Source of the DNA: Verrucomicrobiota bacterium
Lineage (GTDB): Bacteria; Verrucomicrobiota; Lentisphaeria; JABSQK01; JAJFLO01
Reading direction: 5' to 3'
Assembly: GCA_021772615.1 (NCBI GenBank)
Contig: JAJFLQ010000025.1
Coordinates: 1-57,941 of the forward strand
Length of the DNA: 57,941 nucleotides
Shown here one piece after another: positions 52,962 to 57,941 of the stretch. The notes under the pieces were generated by a model. The model saw nothing but the letters and a program-made list of their open reading frames with translations. It was not told where the DNA came from and made no database searches. Each line of letters starts with the position of its first letter. The first letter of the stretch is position 1. The translations under genes and the position numbers were made by a program.

Positions 52962-54245
52962 ATGCGTAACACCCCGACAATACTTCTTGGCGTTGGTGGC
53001 GGTGTGGCGGCATACAAGGCCGCGGATCTTGCTAGCGCATTGGTAAAACAGGGCTACCCGGTACATGTCGCCATGACGGCAGCAGCGACCCGATTTATCG
53101 GCCCTATGACATTTGCAGCCGTTACCAACCGGCAACCGTTGACTGACATCTTTTCCGGTGAAACGGGTGTCGATACCGATTCAATATACCCTCACCTGTA
53201 TCCTGCTACGCAGGCAGACATCTGCATCCTGGCCCCTGCCACGGCAGACCTTATTGCGGGCGTAGCGCACGGTCATGGCCACAACATCGTAACAACCTCC
53301 GTATTGTCATTGCCGTCACATTGTCGTCGCTATTACTGTCCCAGCATGAACGTCGAAATGTGGAAACAGGGATCGTTGCAACATAACATAAACTTGCTCA
53401 CCGACTTTGGATGGCAGCGAATTGGCCCAAACACCGGGCAGCTCGCCTGTGGCGCCACAGGGACTGGACGACTCGCCGAGGTCGATGAAATTATTGCCTT
53501 CGTAAATCGCGACATCGACGATGGGACATCCCTTTCCGGCCGTTCGGTCTTGATTCTATCCGGCCCGACAGCAGAAGCAATCGATCCGGTTCGCTATATC
53601 AGCAATCACAGCAGCGGACGAATGGGACTGGCACTGGCTGAAACAGCGGCAGACATGGGTGCAAGCGTGCACGTCATTTCCGGGCCTGTCGCGGATCAAT
53701 ACTGCCCGTGCGGACCGCATATTACAGTGACCGGAGTAAAATCTGCGGAGGACATGCTGGCCATTGCCGAGACGTGCTTCCATAAACATGACGTCGTCAT
53801 TTTCGCGGCAGCCGTGTCGGACTATCAGCCTGCTGTCTGCAATAATGCGAAAACGTCGAAGGCGTCAGAATTGACGCTTAAGCTGGTGGCGACGCCGGAC
53901 GTAGCTGCAACCCTTTGCGCCCGAAAGAAACCGCATCAAATTTGCATAGGGTTTTCGCTGGAGACGGCGAATGGGGACGATGCAATACGAACGGCTACCG
54001 CGAAATTAAAGAAGAAGAATCTTGACGCGATCATTCTCAATGGGATCGATTCTTTCGGTGCTGCAACGGGGACGTTTACGGCAATCTACAATGGCAGTGA
54101 AAATCGGCCCGTCAAATGGGGTAAGATAAGCAAGAATCAGTGCGCGAAGCACATCATGAGAGAGATTGCAGAGCGCTGCGATCGTCCAGATTCCGGTCAC
54201 GAAAACGACACCGGAACGTTGCCAGACCACATAGCACGACAGTGA
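52962..54245 (+). CDS. coaBC: Bifunctional phosphopantothenoylcysteine decarboxylase / phosphopantothenate-cysteine ligase
   Basis: 427 aa, two steps of coenzyme A synthesis. The CoaC flavoprotein domain (1-180) has GVGGGVAAYKAADLA, catalytic H78 in YPHLYPATQAD, CPSMNVEMW (126-134) and C163 in GQLACGATGTGRL. The CoaB domain (about 190-400) has SGPTAEAIDPVRYISNHSSG and AAAVSDYQP. The last 24 or so residues look non-conserved and overlap the convergent PEP-CTERM gene by 92 nt. Confidence 0.92.
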   Translation: MRNTPTILLGVGGGVAAYKAADLASALVKQGYPVHVAMTAAATRFIGPMTFAAVTNRQPLTDIFSGETGVDTDSIYPHLYPATQADICILAPATADLIAGVAHGHGHNIVTTSVLSLPSHCRRYYCPSMNVEMWKQGSLQHNINLLTDFGWQRIGPNTGQLACGATGTGRLAEVDEIIAFVNRDIDDGTSLSGRSVLILSGPTAEAIDPVRYISNHSSGRMGLALAETAADMGASVHVISGPVADQYCPCGPHITVTGVKSAEDMLAIAETCFHKHDVVIFAAAVSDYQPAVCNNAKTSKASELTLKLVATPDVAATLCARKKPHQICIGFSLETANGDDAIRTATAKLKKKNLDAIILNGIDSFGAATGTFTAIYNGSENRPVKWGKISKNQCAKHIMREIAERCDRPDSGHENDTGTLPDHIARQ

Positions 54246-54885
54246 ACAGGAGCCACGTTGATGGTTCCGGTATCACATTGACGGTGAACGTGCCGCTGGT
54301 CGGCGTTATCCCAAGCTGAGCCAGCGTCATGAAATTCTCATCGCTTGCGTCAACGCCGGCGAAGCCGATTTGATAACCACCTTCCGGTATGCCCGCAGGA
54401 ACACGGATCACCAGATCTTCCACGAAAAACGTGCCGGTCACAGTCGTTTGTTCTTCATTCTCGAAAGGCCTTGCAGATTCGAAGACGATGTCGAATGCGG
54501 CTGTTGGTTGCTGCGGCGAAAACCTGTCCAGCTGGTCAATGTCCGCACCGATCGTCAGTGGTGTGCCAAGGCTCGACGGTTTCGGCGAACTGTCATCGAT
54601 GAAGCCGTCTTCGCTCTCCCAACCGAACGTGGCATAGTCACGTGACACCAGTGCCCACTTTGGAAAGTCAAACTCCAGCCGGTAACTCGCGGAGGATAGC
54701 TGAATGTCCGTGGTGAATTCAACCGATAGGTGCACATCGTGACCAACGCCCAACGGAGGTATGGACGTCTGTTGCGTTCCGGTTACGAATATATTAATAT
54801 CGAAGTCCGCAGCACTCGCAGGAGACACCCATGCGATGGCAAGGATGCATAGTGTCAACCGGAAGATCTGATTACATTTTCTCAT
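54154..54885 (-). CDS. PEP-CTERM exported protein
   Basis: 243 aa from ATG 54885; the frame opens at a TTG 21 nt upstream. A signal peptide (RLTLCILAIAWVSPASA) precedes a beta-sandwich region with many polar residues. The C-terminus has the sorting signal: VIPEPSTW, the hydrophobic LLFTVVLCGLATF, then RCRFRDRN. PEP-CTERM proteins are processed by an exosortase and are often linked with exopolysaccharide; no exosortase is in the window. It is a probable matrix or surface protein of unknown role. Confidence 0.85.
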   Translation of the reverse strand: MRKCNQIFRLTLCILAIAWVSPASAADFDINIFVTGTQQTSIPPLGVGHDVHLSVEFTTDIQLSSASYRLEFDFPKWALVSRDYATFGWESEDGFIDDSSPKPSSLGTPLTIGADIDQLDRFSPQQPTAAFDIVFESARPFENEEQTTVTGTFFVEDLVIRVPAGIPEGGYQIGFAGVDASDENFMTLAQLGITPTSGTFTVNVIPEPSTWLLFTVVLCGLATFRCRFRDRNLDDRSALQSLS

Positions 54886-55106
54886 AGGTACCGTGTTGTA
54901 GTGCAATGTTTGTTGTCTTGCTGATTGGCCGGGTACAAGATACCTGCAATTCGAAACTCAAAGCAGTAAACAGCCTCGTACTACTATAAACACGTTAGCG
55001 CGATAATCCACACCGAAGATCCGTCCGTTGCCAATCCAGATCGAACCATCAATGCCAAACCGCAACACCATGACCGAGAAAGCCGAGCGACTGCGGACTG
55101 GCATCA

Positions 55107-57941
55107 TTATTCTCCAGTGGGCAGCGCGTCGCCACGAGACGCACGTAGCGCCAGCATATCCGCAACGTCAATTTTTCCGTCTTCATTGAGGTCGTATTTG
55201 GCGGTCGCAACGGTAACAGGCACACCGCGGAACGACCGCATCTCCACCATATCCAAGGACTCTACTATACCGTTTCCGTCCAGGTCACCGATCAATATCG
55301 ACAGCAGAAATGCAAGATCGCCGTCGGGCGTTGTACCCATACTATCGGTAGCCGACGACAGATTCACGTCATAACGCGCCGGATTCGGCGGCGACACAGG
55401 GAATGCGAAAGTGACTGTCTCCGTGCCGTTCGGCTCGGTATCGATCATGACAGACGATGGCGAGAATTCGGCCGATGTGTCAATATCTGTCACCGTCAGT
55501 GACAACGCCGAGAAAGACCCCGGATCGACTGCCTTGCTGAACCGCGCGCGTAGCAGTGTCATACCAGAGAACCGCGTCAACACGTCACCGGTAACCACCG
55601 GCACATACAGATCGCCGAGACCAAGGTGCGGACTGCCGACGGTCCACTCATATAATGCAAATGTTTCTCCCTGCTCCTCAAACGCACCAATATCCACAAA
55701 CGTAGGCGTGCCCGCCCCAAGGTTCGGCTCTACGCGCCAGTGGTCGAACCGTGCGGCGCCGGAAAGATCCGTCGCCGGCACCAGATCCACCAAATCGAGA
55801 GTCCCGCCGGAACCCGCGTCGATCAGCGGAGAACGCCAGTCCGGCATAACGTTGACAATATCAAAACGGGTTTCCGCAACGACGGGAAAATCGCCGAAGA
55901 ACGTAATTGTCGTCGCCGTATTCGATACGACAGGAAATACAAATGAAGACGTCGCGTCCGGACGGATAAAACGCCCTGGCAACGCGTCGTTGTCAAAAGA
56001 AGATGTCGTGTCGAAAAGTGTCGTCTCGCAGGTAGTTGCATCGAATACACTGGCAGAAGTGGTTGTCCCGGCTAGAGGATCGACATCACTGGCAAAAAGC
56101 GGCGCCGAGTCGATATTGCCACCGAGGTCGCCGCCAAACGCTCCGTTCCAGACCGCGCTGCCGCCTGATCCGCCCACATCACTGTTTTGAAATGCTGCCA
56201 GTGACGGATCACCAAGCGATATCTCTTCCGGGCTCGTCCCGACAATATTCCCGTATAAGACCGTATTCAGCCCGAACACATCCAGACTATCCGCGGCAAC
56301 GGACATGCCGCCGCCCGCTGTATCTGAGGCATTCTCCGTCACTGTTGTGTTCACCGCGACCAGACTACCTCCGGCACCGACAGAAATGCCGCCACCGACC
56401 AAACTCGCGTTCCCGGCTACGACTGCATTCACAAGCGTCACTATGGCATCAGAAATAAACATACCACCGCCATCACCGGTACACACATTGCCTGTGATCC
56501 GGCTCTCCCCAATACCGACGTCCGAATTGTCGACAACTGACAATCCACCACCGGTTTCGGAAACGTTGCCAATAAAGTCGACATGGCTGAGATCGATAAC
56601 GGAAGTGTCCGTAACGTACGCGCCGCCACCTCCGGATGAGGCAATGTTGCAGACCACAAGAAGATTCGACAGAGCCGGGCTTCCGGCTGATATGAACAAG
56701 CCGCCGCCGGCTGAAAAATCTCCGGCGCCGGACGCATTGCCTCCAGCAATCACAAAACCGTCAAGCACAGCCGTACCGTCAACGTTGTGGGCGGTCACAA
56801 CATGGAAGCTGTTATCGCCGCGATTTGTGAAACCAGCGCCGTCGTTTCCACCGAGGTCGCCGGACAGTACAGTTATGTTTTGGAGCGGATTGCGTGATGT
56901 TCGAGAGCCTTCACCGCCAGAGAAACCACCATATACACCAATCCCGGACAGGAGGTTAAAACTCATATCACGGTCCGAAACCGATGCTGCCGGCGTGTAC
57001 ACACCGGAAGCAACCCAAATGTCGTCAACAAGATCATTACACTCGGAAGCAAGATCCAACGCATCCCGCAACTCAAGGAACGCGTCATCCCACGTCAGGC
57101 CTGTGTTGCCGCCGTCCGCAAATGTATTAACGAATAGAACCGGCGGTACTACGAGCACACTGACAGCACACGTACTGCTGTTGCCCGAGCCGTCTGCAAC
57201 AGTCAATACCACGAAACTATCTCCGAGTTCCACACTCGAACCGGACGATGGATTCTGACTTACGACCAATGCCGAAGCTGTGTCGCAATTATCAACCGCT
57301 ATTAGCTCATCGGTTAATTCCGGCACGATACCATGCCTCCCGTCGGCCGCGCCAATTTTAATATCTGCGGCGCAGAAGGTGATCGCAGGTTCAACCGTGT
57401 CGATCACTGTCACAACCGCGTCGCACGTTGTTGTGTTGCCGAAATTGTCCGTTGCAGTGAACACCACAACAGTGTCCGGAAAGTCGAACGTCGTACCCAG
57501 CGATGGGCTCTGCGAGTTCTCAACGTCCGTATCGCAGTTGTCATCCGCCGTTATCAGATGCGCAAGCGCAGGAATCATCCCCTGACAGTTCGCATCCGAC
57601 GCAACCGTAGTCGACACAGCGCAGAACGTGATCGCAGGTTCAACGGTGTCGATTACCGTCACAACCGCGTCGCACGTCGTAGTGTTGCCGAAGTTGTCCG
57701 TTGCAGTGAACACCACAACCGTGTCAGGAAAATCGAATGTCGTACCCAGCGATCGGCTCTGCGTGATCACAACGTCCGTATCGCAGTTGTCATCCGCCGT
57801 TACCAGATGCGCAAGCGCCGGGATCATGCCCTGACAGTTCGCATCCGACGCAACTGTCGTCGACACAGCGCAGAACGTGATCGCAGGTTCAACGGTGTCG
57901 ATTACCGTCACAACCGCGTCGCACGTCGTTGTGTTGCCGAA
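55107..57941 (-). CDS. Giant secreted protein: HYR repeats, beta-helix, dockerin-like end (partial, 5' end beyond window)
   Basis: 944 visible residues, in frame to the right edge. From the N-terminal side: at least three HYR/Ig-like repeats with EPAITFCA and FTATDNFGNTTTCDAVV; a probable-parallel-beta-helix region of GGG-rich repeats (SGGGGAYV, GGGLSVVDNS, GGGMFIS, GGGISVG) after the planctomycete-style LTWDDAFLELRDALDLA; a bulkier domain; and a dockerin-like ending with paired calcium loops (DLDGNGIVESLD and DLNEDGKIDVAD). It is probably a cell-surface adhesin or polysaccharide-associated protein. No anchor is visible. Confidence 0.8.
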   Translation of the reverse strand, partial: FGNTTTCDAVVTVIDTVEPAITFCAVSTTVASDANCQGMIPALAHLVTADDNCDTDVVITQSRSLGTTFDFPDTVVVFTATDNFGNTTTCDAVVTVIDTVEPAITFCAVSTTVASDANCQGMIPALAHLITADDNCDTDVENSQSPSLGTTFDFPDTVVVFTATDNFGNTTTCDAVVTVIDTVEPAITFCAADIKIGAADGRHGIVPELTDELIAVDNCDTASALVVSQNPSSGSSVELGDSFVVLTVADGSGNSSTCAVSVLVVPPVLFVNTFADGGNTGLTWDDAFLELRDALDLASECNDLVDDIWVASGVYTPAASVSDRDMSFNLLSGIGVYGGFSGGEGSRTSRNPLQNITVLSGDLGGNDGAGFTNRGDNSFHVVTAHNVDGTAVLDGFVIAGGNASGAGDFSAGGGLFISAGSPALSNLLVVCNIASSGGGGAYVTDTSVIDLSHVDFIGNVSETGGGLSVVDNSDVGIGESRITGNVCTGDGGGMFISDAIVTLVNAVVAGNASLVGGGISVGAGGSLVAVNTTVTENASDTAGGGMSVAADSLDVFGLNTVLYGNIVGTSPEEISLGDPSLAAFQNSDVGGSGGSAVWNGAFGGDLGGNIDSAPLFASDVDPLAGTTTSASVFDATTCETTLFDTTSSFDNDALPGRFIRPDATSSFVFPVVSNTATTITFFGDFPVVAETRFDIVNVMPDWRSPLIDAGSGGTLDLVDLVPATDLSGAARFDHWRVEPNLGAGTPTFVDIGAFEEQGETFALYEWTVGSPHLGLGDLYVPVVTGDVLTRFSGMTLLRARFSKAVDPGSFSALSLTVTDIDTSAEFSPSSVMIDTEPNGTETVTFAFPVSPPNPARYDVNLSSATDSMGTTPDGDLAFLLSILIGDLDGNGIVESLDMVEMRSFRGVPVTVATAKYDLNEDGKIDVADMLALRASRGDALPTGE
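57364..57941 (-). repeat. 249-bp tandem coding repeats (83-residue HYR units)
   Basis: The block CGCAGAA-x-GTGATCGCAGGTT recurs at 57373, 57622 and 57871, exactly 249 bp apart. The last two copies are nearly identical at nucleotide level and the first is slightly diverged. The repeat continues past the window edge, so copy number is unknown. Confidence 0.85.

Noticed and set aside
56305..57258. 317-aa plus-strand ORF
   Set aside because: Antisense to the giant repeat protein; low-complexity Pro/Thr/Ser composition.

Overview
Organism. The window looks like a chromosomal contig from a Gram-negative bacterium of the PVC superphylum (Planctomycetota, Verrucomicrobiota, Lentisphaerota, Kiritimatiellota) or a close relative. 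Evidence: a BamA outer-membrane assembly factor; a 51-aa small basic protein (52727-52882) of the type typical of PVC genomes; two very large Ser/Thr kinases, one with a DWG instead of a DFG motif; a TIGR03790-like protein; a PEP-CTERM protein; and a giant HYR/beta-helix/dockerin-like secreted protein. The phylum cannot be fixed without marker phylogeny.

Layout. 1-1040: decayed accessory DNA, with a frameshifted transposase start, a frameshifted small gene, a 17-bp perfect stem and a 40-bp tandem repeat. 1041-5790 (minus): nucleotide-sugar dehydrogenase, nucleotide-sugar epimerase, holA and a PQQ-type beta-propeller, probably one operon. 6152-11062 (plus): information-processing cluster rplY-pth-rpsF-ssb-rpsR-rplI-dnaB. 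11411-16418 (plus): bamA and a large TIGR03790-like exported protein. 16475-17756 (minus): TPR protein and formylglycine-generating-enzyme-like protein. 18177-20748 (plus): histidine kinase and sigma54-dependent response regulator. 20774-26414 (minus): APS kinase, then an isocitrate dehydrogenase-quinone reductase-aldo/keto reductase-GT39 run. 26588-37573 (plus): signalling block with a tandem-domain nucleotide cyclase, an HDOD/HD protein and two giant membrane Ser/Thr kinases. 37632-38867: alkyltransferase-like protein and a duplicated helical exported protein. 38878-43044: SDR, cysS, an MmcB-like nuclease-fold protein, tRNA-Val and a methyltransferase. 43034-46323 (minus): a degenerate shikimate-kinase-like protein, mutL and a TPR protein. 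46517-50694: pgi-trpS, then a menC-like enolase and a DUF6941-like protein. 51133-54245: tRNA-Pro, a stand-alone AsnC/Lrp ligand-binding domain, era, the small basic protein and coaBC. 54154-57941 (minus): PEP-CTERM protein and the giant repeat protein, which runs off the right edge.

How the genes relate. Most of the window is housekeeping. The most unusual stretch is 26588-37573, where second-messenger synthesis and two very different transmembrane kinases lie side by side. The second kinase carries six PTI(M/A)E motifs in an acidic N-terminus, an activation segment of about 83 residues, a long charged coiled coil, a TPR-like hairpin and about ten 21-residue LRRs. It could be a phospho-threonine scaffold; that function is inferred. 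Other oddities are a tRNA-Val with C33 in place of the near-universal U33, a shikimate-kinase fold lacking the P-loop lysine, a nuclease fold with altered catalytic residues, and near-identical 249-bp repeats in the giant surface protein.
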